Below are positions 47,707 to 60,713 of a stretch of DNA of 64,000 bases, piece after piece (positions within the stretch are counted from its first letter, which is position 1; every line of letters starts with the position of its first letter). The stretch covers positions 7,481,427 to 7,545,426 of the forward strand of contig OX459104.1 of assembly GCA_949775045.1 (NCBI GenBank). Reading direction: 5' to 3'. The position numbers and the translations under genes were made by a program. Under the pieces are notes generated by a model, which saw only the letters and a program-made list of their open reading frames with translations, ran no database searches and was not told where the DNA came from. The stretch comes from Metridium senile. Taxonomy: Eukaryota; Cnidaria; Anthozoa; Actiniaria; Metridiidae.

Positions 47707-50700
47707 CTACGAAAATTACATTTAATAATGTATCCTAGACTAAAAGCAAAAAAAGTTTCATTTGAAAGTTCAAAACTGATGCAAATGCAGTGGTTAGACC
47801 TGCAGGTTAATGGTTAACGAATACCAGATCGCGAGCTACGTTTGTCTTTGACCTCATTTTGCCCGGGTTTAAACTAAGCAAATGTGGGTCTGTTTTATAT
47901 CAAAGTGTTTGCTATCTCATATAGTTTTTAATTCCTTTTCTAGGTTTTTGATTGGTTCTTTTTATAGCTTTTTGTTGACGATTTTGTATGTGACGATGTG
48001 TTGAAATTTGAGACCCGCCATACATCCCTTTGTACCAACTTATTATCAAAACTTGCAATTCGATCGCGATAGAAATTAGTCAAACAGACTCAAACAACAA
48101 TAAACATGGGCAAGATATATTAGTATTTCATATTCCGTTTCTAGGTTTTTTCATACTTTTGAAATATATAGAAGAGTATTTTGAACAAATTATGTTGAAA
48201 ACGCTTAAAATTGCCTGTTTAGCCGTGGATTTAGTGGGGGCGTGAGGATCAAGTTGCGCTTCAATGAGACCTTTTGTTAACAGTGAGTTTCATATATTAA
48301 TATTTCTACACTCGTTCCCAGTCCATTCCTCAATTTTACAGTGCGTATATAGAACAACCATCAATATTTGTTATAAAATACCACGTAATTCAAAAATCAG
48401 TGTGAATATCTCGATAAAAAATAAAATAGCTTGTAATTAAGCTCTATCGTATTGACTATTTGTCTGATCTGAAACAAAGAACAAAAGCGCCATCTTGAAA
48501 GGTAGCTTCAAAGCGAGGCGAACGTTGAGCTTGCAATGATAGAGACCTTTTAACACCTCATGCTAGGGCAATTATTCAAGTGACTCTATCATTGCAAGCT
48601 CAACGTTCGTCTAACTTCGATACAAAGGCCCGGTTACCTTTCATTGTGGCACAGAGAACTGTGAAGGAGACTGTTGGCGATGACAATAACATTCAATTAA
48701 CTGATTACGAGAATACATCTAAACACGAAAAATAGAGGCGCTTACAATTACTATTTTCGCCAGGAACATGAAGTTATTGTTGAAATATATATATATATAT
48801 ATATCTAAACACGAATGGTCAAGGTGTTTACAACTTGTATTTTTGTCAAGAACATGTAGGATATTGTTGAGATATTATTGGAATACATCTAAACACGAAC
48901 AATCAAGGTGTTTAGAATCATTATTATCGTCAGGAAAACACTGGTTATAACTAACAGATTGTCTTTCTATTCAGTGTTGTTTCTAGTCAATGATGATATC
49001 ATTTAAAAACACCTTGATTATAAATATATATTACCCACAATTCCTTTCCATATACGAGTGATATTTAGCATTGGACAAACGCTCTTTAAACTGGTGTACA
49101 CCCTTAATAGTTTTCTAAAGAATTACGTTATGGTAAAAGTATGTAGTTTATCACGTGACGCAAATCCAACATCCATATTCAGTTTAATTTAGCGAAGAAG
49201 AACTTGGCGAAAACTTTGACTAGAATCAAATTTTATCGCTAGATTATGACCACTAAGGCTATTTCTAGATGTAAGCTGATCATCGAAATAATGATAGAAA
49301 GTCGATTTTGAGTAATAATTGATAAACAATTATTTTTTACAAATGGAAGCTAGCGAGTAAACTAGTATAGGCTGTGTACTAGGTGTTTGATATAAACGAA
49401 GGGCTCAAGCTCGAAACGTCAGTTACGTTAAGTCAACTTTTTTTAAAGGTGTTACAAATTTCATTATATTACCTAGTATATATTAATTAATATTTTTGAC
49501 ATTAAGTTTACTGAGACTCTCAGGTAGATTATTTGGTAGTTTTTGCATACCTAAGCTGTTTTGTGCTTCAAAGTGCAACTAATAGGAACGATTTTATTTG
49601 TAAAGATTGATTTGTAATCTTGTTTTGTTCATCGATCATAAATTAACAGGTGGAAATATACTATGAGAGAATGAAAACTTAGAAAAATATAGACATATTT
49701 AAATCAAATCTGTCTGAGCAAGGATCTAGTCGTTCAACGCCTGATTATTATTAACCTTTGGACTTTAATACATTATATGGATATCAAGGCCATCAGTTTC
49801 AGTAATTTATAAACTTATTATTTTAGATTATGTTTATTGAGATTCTTGAATTAAAGAAGTATCAAATTTGTGTTGAAAACTGGTAGATCTGGATTAATTT
49901 TGCTTCACATTTATGTTAAAGCCTTTTGAACTTTTTCCTAATTGCTTTTAGTTTCAAAAGTTGAAAGCGTTCCGTCTGCTTTGAAAAAATAGATCGCATC
50001 GAAAAACGTCTACACCTGAAAATGTTTTCTAAAGAATTACGTTATGGTAAAAGTATGTATTAAATATTACATGAAGCAAAGCCAACACCCATATTTAGAA
50101 GTTTAGCAAAGTACGACACCACAGGTGGCAACTTGGCAAAACTTTGACTACAATCAAATTTCATCGCTAGATTATGACCACAAAAGGCTATTTCTAGATG
50201 AAAGCTGACTCTGGTTAAGGTATGTTTTGTATTCACAACGAAATATCTAGAAAGGGCCAGACAACTTTGAGTAATAATTTATGTAAAAAGTCGACTTTGA
50301 GTAGTAATTTATAAACTTATTTCGTACGTTTACGTCAAGTTTACTGAAATTCTGGAATTAAGGAAGTCTCAAATTTGTGTACAAAGCTGATTAATCTCGA
50401 CTAATTCGGCTTTACATCTATTTTCAATATTTTTGAACTTTTTCCTTGTTTTCTTTAGTTTCAAAAGTTGAAAATGTTTCGAATTCCTATGAAAAAATAA
50501 AAATAAAACTACTCACTCATGAAAAACAACTTATCCGGATGAAAAAATTGTTTATTTTGTGGTTTATAGTGATTTCCCCATTGCTGAATATAAACATTTC
50601 ATTTAGATACATTTATTAGAACACTTTTATCATTAGACTTAGAAAAAAAAATAATTGTTTTTAGCTTTTAGGCGGTAGTTCCAGCGAATTGTGTTTGTTG

Positions 50701-50874
50701 TCTCACGAAAATTGATTCTTTGATACTCCATGCCCGATTGTAAAAGAAAATTAGTTTTAATGTAGAAAATAGGAAAAATTTTGTGAAGTAATAGATTCTA
50801 GATTCAGAAAGCTTTGGTAGTTTTTGTATAGCTAAGCTTTTTTGTGCTTCAAAGTGCAACTAATAGGAACAATT
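47093..50874. other. Repeat-rich stretch without a confident gene apart from one candidate YOD1 exon
   Basis: It holds a hairpin at 48,499-48,640, three units of a roughly 90-bp repeat with ACATCTAAACACGAA at 48,713-48,945, a TA run near 48,785, and two copies of the ATGGTAAAAGTATGTA dispersed repeat (49,134 and 50,044). Text at 49,550-49,680 is the empty-site paralogue of the LINE insertion at 50,875. Confidence 0.6.
48499..48640. repeat. Hairpin repeat
   Basis: Arms GAACGTTGAGCTTGCAATGA and TCATTGCAAGCTCAACGTTC pair perfectly, continue imperfectly outward to AAAGGTA/TACCTTT, and enclose about 37 bases. Confidence 0.8.
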
Positions 50875-51080
50875 ATTAATTGGAGACTCGGTGCAAGACA
50901 TGGAGCAAGGTGGAAGTGCTCTCTAGAGCTCCGTAAAGATTCTAAGTTTTGTGCCTAAATGAGAAGTTTCAACGGGTAGAAGATAGAACTTATCACAACT
51001 TATTTATAAGTAAAAGAGAGAGAGAGCCGTACTCGTCCACGTCTTCACAAGAAAGCTCGCCAAATCCTAAAAATTGCAAG

Positions 51081-51806
51081 ATGGTGGACGTTCCAACACT
51101 GTCCATGATTTATGAAAAGCTTTTAAATGTACAAAGCAACACAGAGGAGCTAATGAAAGAAAACCAAGATTTTAAACATGAATTCGAGTATTTGAGAAAA
51201 ATTTGCGAAGAGCCGGCGGAAACTATTAAAGTTTTGAAGAAAGAAAACACAGAAATCCGCAACGAAGTACAGTTACAAATAACCAAGTTAGAAATAGCCA
51301 ATTCCAGGATGAACCAACAAGATGAACGCCTAGATGATATCAGTCAATACCAGAGGAAATACAACTTGGAAATCCATGGAATACCAGAGGTAGACGATGA
51401 AGTCCTAGAGGAAATTGTGGAAGATATAGGTAGAGAAGTTGACGTTGAAATAGAAAGTAGGGATATCGACATAGTTCACAGACAAAAGTCCAAGTTGAAA
51501 CCAAGACCAATCCTGGTGAAATTCAAATGCTATGACGATAAAAAAAGCCTATATGAAGCTAAGAGAAAACTGAAAACATTCAGTGGCAGCGGAGATCGAC
51601 TAAATGGAGCAAAGAAAATTTATATAAACGAACATTTAACAGCAGAGAGGAAAAAGCTCTACGCCGAGGTACGAAAACGTGCTAAGCAGTATCAATGGTT
51701 CAGCTACTCGACAAACGACGGTAAAATCTTTGTCAAGACAAAGAAGGGAGAACGCTCAAAATTGATCACAAAGGAATCAGATTTAGAAGATATCTTTGCT
51801 GAATAA
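51081..51806 (+). CDS. LINE ORF1 protein (coiled coil and RRM-like nucleic-acid binding)
   Basis: From ATG at 51,081 (AAGATGG), 241 aa. Residues 15-95 are a heptad-rich coiled coil (QSNTEELMKENQDF, VLKKENTEIRNEVQ). The following part (YNLEIHGIPE, DIDIVHRQKS, PRPILVKF) is the RRM-like core of L1-type ORF1 proteins, and the end (IYINEHLTAERKKLY, DGKIFVKTKKG) is the C-terminal domain. Such proteins trimerise and coat the element RNA. The frame is open back to 50,949, but without ATG. No break seen. Confidence 0.87.
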   Translation: MVDVPTLSMIYEKLLNVQSNTEELMKENQDFKHEFEYLRKICEEPAETIKVLKKENTEIRNEVQLQITKLEIANSRMNQQDERLDDISQYQRKYNLEIHGIPEVDDEVLEEIVEDIGREVDVEIESRDIDIVHRQKSKLKPRPILVKFKCYDDKKSLYEAKRKLKTFSGSGDRLNGAKKIYINEHLTAERKKLYAEVRKRAKQYQWFSYSTNDGKIFVKTKKGERSKLITKESDLEDIFAE

Positions 51807-52324
51807 GTAAAAAAAGGACAGATAAGTGAACAAAATCATAATATATTTAATATAATTTAATATAATTGAAAATTTCAATCATAAAGGAAAATTGATCATC
51901 GGCTATCAAATTCAGACAAAATTAGATAAATGTTAATTATATGAAATCTCTTTTTACATTTTTCTCCAATTATTAAATATGACGGTATATCTTTTCTACG
52001 ATTTTAACTATTTTAGTTGTTGACCGATTAGGTAGGCTTAAACCTGGAAATCTTTGCATAATCTTGACGATGTTTACATCATCCGTATTGTTTGTTAATT
52101 GTATTGTAAGTATGTACATTGTACGTGTTTGTAATGAAGTTTTGTCTTTGTTAATCTGTTGTATTGTTTTGTGGATATTATTAGATCTGTTTTGTTATTT
52201 ATTCAAACATCAAATCATTTTGAATGGTGAAAAATTCATTTTTGATACGGCTACACTTATTCAACTCATTTTTGTATGCATGCTTCTCTTAATTACCCAC
52301 TCGGATTGTATTTACTATGTTTAA

Positions 52325-55300
52325 ATGGGTTTCAATTGTGAGTTGATATCACTTAATGTCAGGGGCATACGGAATTTTAAAAAACGCAAAAAATTGTTTA
52401 CTTGGTTAAAATCCCACGGGGGAGATTGTGGAATTTCTTTTCTTCAAGAAACGTATAGTTCTGAGGAAATTGAAGGTCAATGGAAGAATGAATTTAGGGG
52501 AGAAATAATTTACGCGCACGGATCAGCGCATAGTAGAGGAGTGGCAATTCTTTTAGGACCAAAACTTGATTACAACATCGTTGAAAAAATAGCAGGTAAT
52601 GACGGGCGTCTCATTATATTACGAATAGAAATACAAGGTCAGGATTTTATAATGATAAATTCATATGTTCCGAACATAGAAAAAGAGCAAGTTATCTTTT
52701 TAAAAAATGTTTTAACAAAACTAGAGAGCTTAGAATTGAATGATAATACAGCAATAGTATGGGGAGGAGACTTTAATTTTTGTGTTGATTTGAACTTAGA
52801 AGCAGTTGGAGGAAATCCAAAATTAAAAGTAGGATCGGTTGAACAATTACAAACGATAAAAGAAGAACTTGATTTGTGTGACATATGGCGAGTACGAAAT
52901 CCGGAAGCAAAACGTTTTACGTGGAGCGGCAGTGCTCAAAGTACAGTTTCAAATACGAAACGGAAGATCTATAGAAGGTTGGATTATTTTTTAGTGTCGG
53001 ACCATTTACAGACTGAAGTGAAGGAGATAAAAATAACGGTAGCGCCTGTATCGGACCACTCAGCACTTTTAATGAAACTTAATTCTTTGCCTGAATACAA
53101 ATATGGACCGTCCTTCTGGAAACTCAATACTTCTCTCTTAAAAGATGAGAGTTATGTGGAAAAGATAAAAGAAAGTATAACTAAGGTAAAAAATGATTAT
53201 AAGGATAAGAACCCAAATATTCGTTGGGAGCTCTTAAAATATGAAATCCGGAAAATTTCAATAGATTTCTCTAAAGCCAAGGCAAGAAATACGCGAAATT
53301 TAATAAAGGATCTAGAACAGCAAATCGAAGAAATCGAAAAAACAGAAAACTGGTTTTCGGACGAAGCGATGCTAAAGGACTACGAAGTGGCCAAAAATCG
53401 TTTAAATGAACACAGTGATTACATAACGGAAGGTTTGATAACCAGATCAAAAGCATTATGGCTAGAACAAGGCGAAAAAAGTAATAAGTATTTCTTAAAT
53501 TTAGAAAAACAAAGAAAGTCTAAAACTCATGTTAGGAAAATAATAAACGAAAAGGGAGAAGAAATTATAGACCCAAAGACGATTTTGGAATCTCTTAGAA
53601 AATTTTATGCAGAAATTTATGAAAGAAAGAACTCTTACTCTGAAAGTGAATGTTTAGAATTCTTAAGCCAAATTAAGTCAACTGCGAAGTTAAATGAGGA
53701 TGACAAAAATAGGCTAGACGAGCCTTTATCTACAAGAGAGTGTTTTGAAAGTCTGGAAAAGATGGCAAACGGAAAAACACCGGGGAACGACGGACTTCCT
53801 AAAGAATTTTATATGAAATTTTGGAACGAACTAGGAAAAGAAATGGTGGCTAGTTTCAATTACAGTTACGAAAATGGCTTATTGGCCACCACGCAAAGAC
53901 AAGTTATAGTTACTCTTCTAGAGAAACCTGAAAAGGATGTGAGGTTTTTAGAGAACTGGCGTCCGATAAGTCTAATCAACGTGGACGTTAAAGTTTGCAG
54001 TAAAGCACTTAGCGATAGAATGCGGGATATTTTACCAAAATTAATTCACCCTAATCAAGCTGCTTTTGTCAAAGGACGAAACATTGAGGAGCCTCTAAGA
54101 TACATTTTAGATCTATTTGAATATTCGGAAAAAAAATGAAAAATCTTATATACTTTTTGCGGCCGATTTTAAAAAGGCATTTGATTCGGTTGAACATAAT
54201 TTTATTTTCGCTACTTTAAAACATTTTGGTTTTGGGGATGGTTTTATTAAATGGGTTAGGTTGTTACTATCAGATATAAAAAGTTGTATTCAGAATAATG
54301 GAAGTGTTTCAAATTTCCTTCAACTGAAGAGGGGAACAAAGCAAGGAGACCCCATTTCTCCGTATCTATTCATATTAGTGATTGAGATTCTGGCTGAACT
54401 AATACGAAACAATAGAGATATACATGGGGTTAAGTTGTCAGAAAATTGTAGTGAGGATACAAAACTGGCATTATTTGCAGATGACGCAACTTTCACTTTG
54501 AATGATATAAAGTCACTTGAACATTGTTTGGAGATACTTCAGAGGTTTGGAAAATTTTCTTCGTTAAAACTTAACTTGAATAAGTCAGAAGTAGGATGGT
54601 TGGGTCAGAAAAAGGATTTAACCCTATTGCCTGCTACAATAAAAAAGAAAATTGATTTACACCATGACGGTATTAGAATCTTAGGATTGTTTTTGTCCCA
54701 TAACCAGAACTATATGAGGATAAATAACGTAGAGAGGGTTTTTGAAAAATTTAAATCTATCCTGAATATCTGGAGACAAAGAAACTTAACTTTATACGGG
54801 AAATCGATAATTGTGAACAGTTTGGCTCTATCACAACTGCGTTTTGTTTTCTCTAATATTACTTTTCCAGCGAACTATGTCCGTAAGGTTCAAGACGAAG
54901 TAGTTAAATTTCTATGGAGGAGCAAAAAAGTTAAAATTAAATATCGAACGTTAATTAACGATTACAATGAAGGAGGAATTAGACTCCCTGATTTAGAAAC
55001 AATGATTAAAACCAATTGTATAAGGTGGGCTATTAAATTCATTAACAGTAACAAAGAAAACTATTGGAGATCAGTGGGAGATTTATGGTTACAGGATATT
55101 GGAGGATTAGCACTTCTGAAGGAAAACTTTGATTATGAAATGCTTGTATCTAAGGTAGATAACTTACCAGAATTTTATACAGAAGTTTTTCGAGAATGGT
55201 CTGAAGTAAGTCAAGTTGAAGTAATTACTGTAGAAGATGTAATAAGACAACCTATATGGTTTAATAAATTAATTAAATTGCAAACTGATCGTAAAATTAT

Positions 55301-56150
55301 CAGAGACATGACAAGTAAAGGAATAATATCAATACAACAAGTATGGATAGGAAAGTCGCCAAGTTGGAAAAAGGCTAAAGAAAATGGTTGGACAGAACGT
55401 GATTACTTATTTTGGAGATCAATTTTACATATAATACCAAATGAATGGAAAATTATATTGAGAAAACAAAATTTACATTCGAGAAAAAAAGATGAAGAAA
55501 ATACACCAAAATTAATTTGCATTGAAAATGAAGTATGCCCTCTGACAAAGGCGGAGTCTAAAACAATTTACAAAATGTTGGTTAAAAGAAAAGCATGCGC
55601 CCCCACAGCTCAAGAGAATATAGAAAGGAAATTACAAAACAAAGAAATTGATTGGACATCAGTATATAGAAGAATTTATACTAGCACTATCGATACCAAA
55701 CTAAGAGCTTTTCAATATAAAATTCTAAACAACTGTCTCTATCTTAATCAAAAATTATCGACTTTTGGCCTAATTGACTCACCTCTTTGTACATTTTGCA
55801 AAAAATGTTCGGAAACAATGTTGCATTTTTACGTAGAATGCCCTAAATCAAGGGATTTCTATGTCGAATGTTGTTTTTGGTTGAAGCAGTTATCAATTAA
55901 TTTTCCTACATTAACGTTTGATAATGTATTACTTGGATGTAATGAAAACAGTTTTGTTAATTTCTTGTTTGTTTTGTGGAAATTCGTTTTGTACAAATTC
56001 AGACTTATGCAAAGAATTCCAGAACTAAGGGATTTCCAAGAACTAATCAGGCTTTATGAAAGGTTAGAATATAAAATAGCAAAAAATAAATCAAAAATTA
56101 TCTCACATTTGAAGAAATATGAAAAAATAAATAATTTCTTTAAATCTTAA
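52325..56150 (+). CDS. LINE ORF2: endonuclease and reverse transcriptase, one frameshift
   Basis: Starts ATG at 52,325, directly after a TAA. Residues 1-240 are an APE-type endonuclease (SLNVRG, FLQETY, WGGDFNF, RRLDYFLVSD, VSDHSA). The RT follows: NGKTPGNDGLP, NWRPISLINVD, ADFKKAFDSV, GTKQGDPISPYL and the catalytic FADDAT. Then comes LTLYGKSIIVNSLALS, typical of Tx1/L1 elements, and a Cys-rich end (LCTFCKKCSETMLHFYVECP). At 54,130-54,137 a run of 8 A's leads into TGA; the rest of the RT is in the -1 frame. One more A, or a -1 slip, would make one protein of about 1,275 aa. Otherwise undamaged. Confidence 0.9.
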
Positions 56151-56558
56151 GTATGGTTTTTAAACCATTTATTAAAATAAAATGGCATTTAGTGATAAAG
56201 AGAAATTGTATCTACTAAGCAATAGTTATAATTGGTCGTATTTGGATATATGTATTGATGTATATGATTTGAATAATAAAAAAAAAAAAAAAAAAAAGGA
56301 ACAATTTTATTTGTAAAGATTGAATTGTAATCTTGTTTTGTTCATCGATCATGAACAGGTGGAAATATGCTATGAGAGAATGAAAATATACTCAGCATTA
56401 ACTATGAAAAGAAAAATATAGGCAGTTTTGAATTTACATATTGAAATCAAATCCGTTTGAGAAAAGATCCAGTCGTTCAACGCCTGATTATTACTAACCT
56501 TGTACTTTAATACATTATATGGATATCAAAGCCAGTGGTTTCAGCATTTAATAAGGAT

Positions 56559-57900
56559 TAATATACAAATTAGGTAATACCTAATAGCGGAGCTCCCAGT
56601 TTAATTTTTTCTTACAACATCAATATGTGCATGTAAATACCACTTATTAGATATTTTCTTGGGTATTACGGGCTGATATTTTACGAGTTGCTTACGTATT
56701 TTGCCGGGCAATAATGACATTGAGTGGGTATTAGTCTATGAAAGAGTGTATAGCTTAACAAATAAGTTTAGATTAAGAGAATTCCAATATAAGATACTGA
56801 ATAACTGTTTATTCTTAAACATGAAGTTATATAAATTTAAAATAGTGGACTCGCCTTTATGCACATTTTGTAAAACATCCAACGAATCTATGGAACATTT
56901 TTTTGTCGAATGTGTAAAATCAAAGGACCTATACATTAACATTAACCAATGTCTAAGCAGCGCAAATGTAAAGTTAATACCAGAGCTAAGTTTTAAAAAT
57001 GTTCTCATTAATAGGGAGTTCTGAAGACACTATGGAAGGTTTCTTATTTTTACTATACAAATATGTACTTTATAATTGCAAACAAAAACAGTTACTTCCT
57101 GTCATTAAATATTATCAAATAAATCTAATAGACTATGAAAAAATCGAATACATCATTGCAAAAAATAACAAGCTATACACTCATTTGAAAAAATAAGAGA
57201 AAATCCAAAGCTTTATTCATAATTTAGTCAATATAATTAATAATGAATAAGCCAAAAAACGTTATATTTTATGTATGTACTTTTTCAGTCTTTTGTAATT
57301 GTGTTTATGTAAATGTATAAAAAAACTATCAAAAAATCAATAAAATATATAAAAAAAACTGTTAACTGTTTATTGTAATTTCTATAGCATCTTTAATCGA
57401 AAAATATAACTTTTCGAAGATTCAGCGCGCGGAAAAAGAATCAAAACAAAGCCCTGGAAAAGCCAGTAAAATGTAAGATATTTCTCGCTCTCTTTTTGAT
57501 TGACATAATGTCAAAAACCTCATTGGTTATCGATGTAGATGACGCCATCATGTAACGCAACGCACAACAGGAAAGTTTGTCATTTACACGAGGGGCGGAT
57601 ATTTCTCATTGAAAACAGTCCCATAAAAGCATGTTAATGGACAATTCATGAATGGAAATTGATTTAATGTAAGTAAAAAATTGTGATAAATCTCACTGCC
57701 TTTTCTTAGGTTGGTTATCGTTTTCATTCTATGCACTTTTTCATCTTTTTCTCAAATTTTCAACTGTCACTTCAGTCAATTGTTTTGTTCAGACAAAAAA
57801 GTGTTCAGAAATGTTTTTGATGGAAAATACCATTCCCAAACGATAGTGTGAATAGCCTTATTATTATCCCTTTTATTTTTAAGTCATTAAGCTTATTTTG
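56559..57900 (+). repeat. Duplicated segment flanking the PB1 element, left copy
   Basis: It matches 63,061-64,000 in the same direction, from TAATATACAAATTAGGTAAT onward. The right copy lacks about 385 bp (56,662-57,046 here), with ATTTT at both breakpoints. The segment contains a LINE 3' fragment and a shared non-coding stretch with GATTCAGCGCGCGG. Confidence 0.9.
56701..57196 (+). pseudogene. 3' fragment of a Tx1-like LINE ORF2
   Basis: The reading REFQYKILNNCLFLNMKL, then LCTFCKTSNESMEHFFVEC, is the C-terminal end of an ORF2 related to that at 52,325, in two frames with a break near 57,010. A-rich text near 57,340-57,358 (ATATATAAAAAAAACT) may be the remains of its tail. Confidence 0.8.
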
Positions 57901-58848
57901 CTTTTGATAACGCCTTGAAAAAGTGCTGTGGCTGAACAGTCGTTTTAAGGCCGCTTTTTACCTTCTTTTATTTTCCAAAGTTAGTTAGGATTCCGGATAG
58001 AAAAGGTTAAACCTTTTCATTGTATTAGATTTACTAAAAAGTAGTCATGGCAAATCTTCAAAACAAAACAAAAAGTTCTTTTGAAATGGAATTAAAAGCC
58101 TCAAGAATTATAAGTTCTACCAACACAACTGATCGATTTGAAAAGACAAGGATTTTAAAACAAGGTATTTTATTATGAAAAACTTTGTGTAAAACATCAT
58201 TTTGTTCTGTAAAAAAAACTTTAACGACTTTGAAGTAAAAACTACTAAAAATGCTCGTTTCGTAAGCATAAAATAGTCAATATTGCTCAATAAAAAGAAG
58301 TTTTCAACCAATTTTAAATTATGTTTGTATTTCGATTCATCTTTGATGTTTTCCGTTGATGAGGTTAAAGTACATAAACAACTTTTTCAATCGAAAAAAA
58401 GCTACGAAAAGTACAATTTACACATGCACAAAGGATTTTAAACCTTTTCTCTTTTGTTTCTATAATAAAACAGAGCACAGATTTTTCCTTTTTGAACCTT
58501 AATTATATTAAATAAGTTTTTAGGTGTTTTTTTTTCACGCTCGTTATATCAAACAGTTTTTCAGTATTAAAATAAGCTTACTGTCTCTCAAAAACTTGAA
58601 ACAAAAATTAAAATTGAACTTACTTTATCGGTGATTGTATTTTCCTGAGGTTTTCTACTCTTCAATGACGTCGCCATTGATCATATTTTGACGAATAAAT
58701 GTATGTACTTGAATTTTGATTGAAAAAACATTGTTCATAGTTTAACTGCCAAGCTTGAAAATCCTTCAATAAACTGTGCTAGGACAGTTTTCATATCAAA
58801 CAAAGTCGCTTCTTTATCATTTTTTTTTTAAATTGCTGTAGTCTTTTA
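57901..58848. other. AT-rich stretch without a gene
   Basis: I find no coding sequence, repeat or hairpin worth naming between the duplicated segment and the PB1 element. Confidence 0.5.
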
Positions 58849-58986
58849 CAGCGCGACGCGCCTTACCGTTTCCACCAGACAAACATTTTTGACACTTTTT
58901 TGACACTTTTTTGATTGAGAGGCGGAGCCATCACAAAGGTGCCGACACACCATTTGATAGCGAGTTTCATTATTGCTTTCGTCGGT

Positions 58987-60036
58987 ATGAAATATAAAGT
59001 GAAAGTCGAGTACGGCAACGATAGATTTGTCAAATTTTCTATTGACGGACAACTCGTCGATGGGAGTATACAAAACTATTCGTTCTCTTCCCTTGTTGAA
59101 GACATTCGTAAGCGATGTGGAAGTTTGAGACATCAATTTTTGCGCATAAGATATAAAGATGAAGATGGTGATTACGTGAATTTGATCGAGGACGACATAG
59201 AGAACTTCAATGACATGTTCGTTCGTGCACCAAGTGAAGGCGAAGGCACAGCATTGTGTCGCAAGATCTTACTTAGAGTAGCCGAACTCGATTCGCCAGT
59301 CGTTCAACCCCTGGACTGTGCCGCGAAAAGAAGAAAGCTTCATGAACTACCCTCGAACGTCACTCAACAAAACACAACTGGCGGGAAACTTTGTCCTCGT
59401 TCATTGGAACCAAGATTCAATACGGCAAACTCACCTTTGGACCACATTAAAAATGAACTAACTGAAAACCTGCAAATCAAGAAAGCTTTGCTTTCTAGTG
59501 CGGAAGATGAACTTCGCAAAGTAACGCATGAAAACGAATCTTTAACTCCACTGTCAGCAATACGAGCGAGACTTTGTGGCAATTGCCACAAGTCGGGCCA
59601 TACGAGACCCAAATGTTCATCGTCTCCTTGCGCATCACACGAGGTTTGTGGGCTAAGGGATAAACACCCTGAATTTAAGCAAAAAATAGCTGAGCTGCAA
59701 AAAGAAATCAAGCGATTACAGCAGGAATTCAACGATGCACAATCCAAACTGATGGCATTTAGCGAATCTCGCACTAAAGCATCGACGTCATTCTTTGCTA
59801 TAATGCGTCCGAGACTGAAAGTGCGCAATTTAATCAAGTACAGTGACCGTGTGCAATTAGATCGTGACCTTCTCATACTTGAAAAAGCTCTAAGTGGAAA
59901 AATTCCTGATTTTGACGCAAGCCAGGACTGGCAATTACCAGTCCTCATTGAACAGTATCGAAACAGAAACATTGATGCTTACTTGAACCGCGGCTACTCT
60001 TCTTCCACCTCTTCTACTCCAGTATCGGTTGACTAA
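58987..60036 (+). CDS. PB1-domain and CCHC zinc-knuckle protein of the transposon
   Basis: 349 aa from ATG at 58,987, 60 bp inside the left inverted repeat. Residues 1-100 form a PB1 domain with basic first strand (KYKVKVEYG) and the acidic OPCA loop YKDEDGDYVNLIEDDIENF. Residues 197-210 are a perfect CCHC knuckle (CGNCHKSGHTRPKC). Residues 228-262 are a coiled coil (IAELQKEIKRLQQEF). The end is Ser/Thr-rich. AATAAA lies at 60,179. PB1 domains oligomerise head to tail; knuckles bind nucleic acid. A second protein of this type is not part of ordinary Tc1/mariner elements, so it may be a captured host gene helping transposition, or cargo. No break seen. Confidence 0.87.
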   Translation: MKYKVKVEYGNDRFVKFSIDGQLVDGSIQNYSFSSLVEDIRKRCGSLRHQFLRIRYKDEDGDYVNLIEDDIENFNDMFVRAPSEGEGTALCRKILLRVAELDSPVVQPLDCAAKRRKLHELPSNVTQQNTTGGKLCPRSLEPRFNTANSPLDHIKNELTENLQIKKALLSSAEDELRKVTHENESLTPLSAIRARLCGNCHKSGHTRPKCSSSPCASHEVCGLRDKHPEFKQKIAELQKEIKRLQQEFNDAQSKLMAFSESRTKASTSFFAIMRPRLKVRNLIKYSDRVQLDRDLLILEKALSGKIPDFDASQDWQLPVLIEQYRNRNIDAYLNRGYSSSTSSTPVSVD

Positions 60037-60713
60037 ATAATGAACTTGACACTTTATAACTTGTGGCCATGAATTGTATACACCTGCAGTTGTGTTTTAC
60101 TTGTTTACATTTGTATAGAAAATTGACAAGGCATCAATGGTGATTTACTGCATATTATACTCCAGTATTGTGCTCATCAATAAACGTTAACAGCTAACAA
60201 GTATTTTATTGTTCAAGTGAATTACTATAATAAGTTGTGGAAGCAGTTGAAATATAAAGCTCTTTTATCTATCTACAACCACATCGGGCTAGCTAATGAT
60301 TGATAATTTATGTAATATGTTGATTATACGGTGAATTAAAATACGTTGTGTTATGACTCTTGAATTTTATTGTGTTCTTCAACCTTCGAGCTATTTTGGT
60401 GGTAAAACATTTACTAGTATATATAACCTAGTAACATAAAAATACAAGAGATCGAGAGATAACATGCTTTTTATAGTATGAGCTGTACTAATTTGCATAT
60501 TGTCATCTAAAGAACTGAATATTTCATAAAACAGTTTGTAAACGTGAATTGTACTCGGACTTTAGATTGTCAATGATAAAAACGGTATATGATATAATGA
60601 AATACTACTAAAAACACAACTTTCATAACTGATTGGATTCTAGCACTTTGTTAGCTTTTGTTCTCACGCCAAGCTAAAAATAGACCCCATCCAAATAATG
60701 TTTATATGAAAAA

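Larger units (their letters stand above)
50875..56297 (+). mobile_element. Full-length Tx1/L1-like LINE with target duplication and poly(A)
   Basis: The direct repeat GGAACAATT flanks it (50,866-50,874 and 56,298-56,306) and the 3' end is A20. The sequence across the joined flanks matches a second locus (about 49,565-49,680) that has no insertion, which confirms both borders. Length is 5,423 bp. It has a short 5' UTR, ORF1 (51,081-51,806) and ORF2 (52,325-56,150), the latter in two frames. It looks recent: long poly(A), intact ORF1 and only one break in ORF2. Confidence 0.93.

Noticed and set aside
59364..59972. 202-codon minus-strand frame opposite the PB1 gene
   Set aside because: Shadow of the PB1/CCHC coding sequence; no motif of its own.
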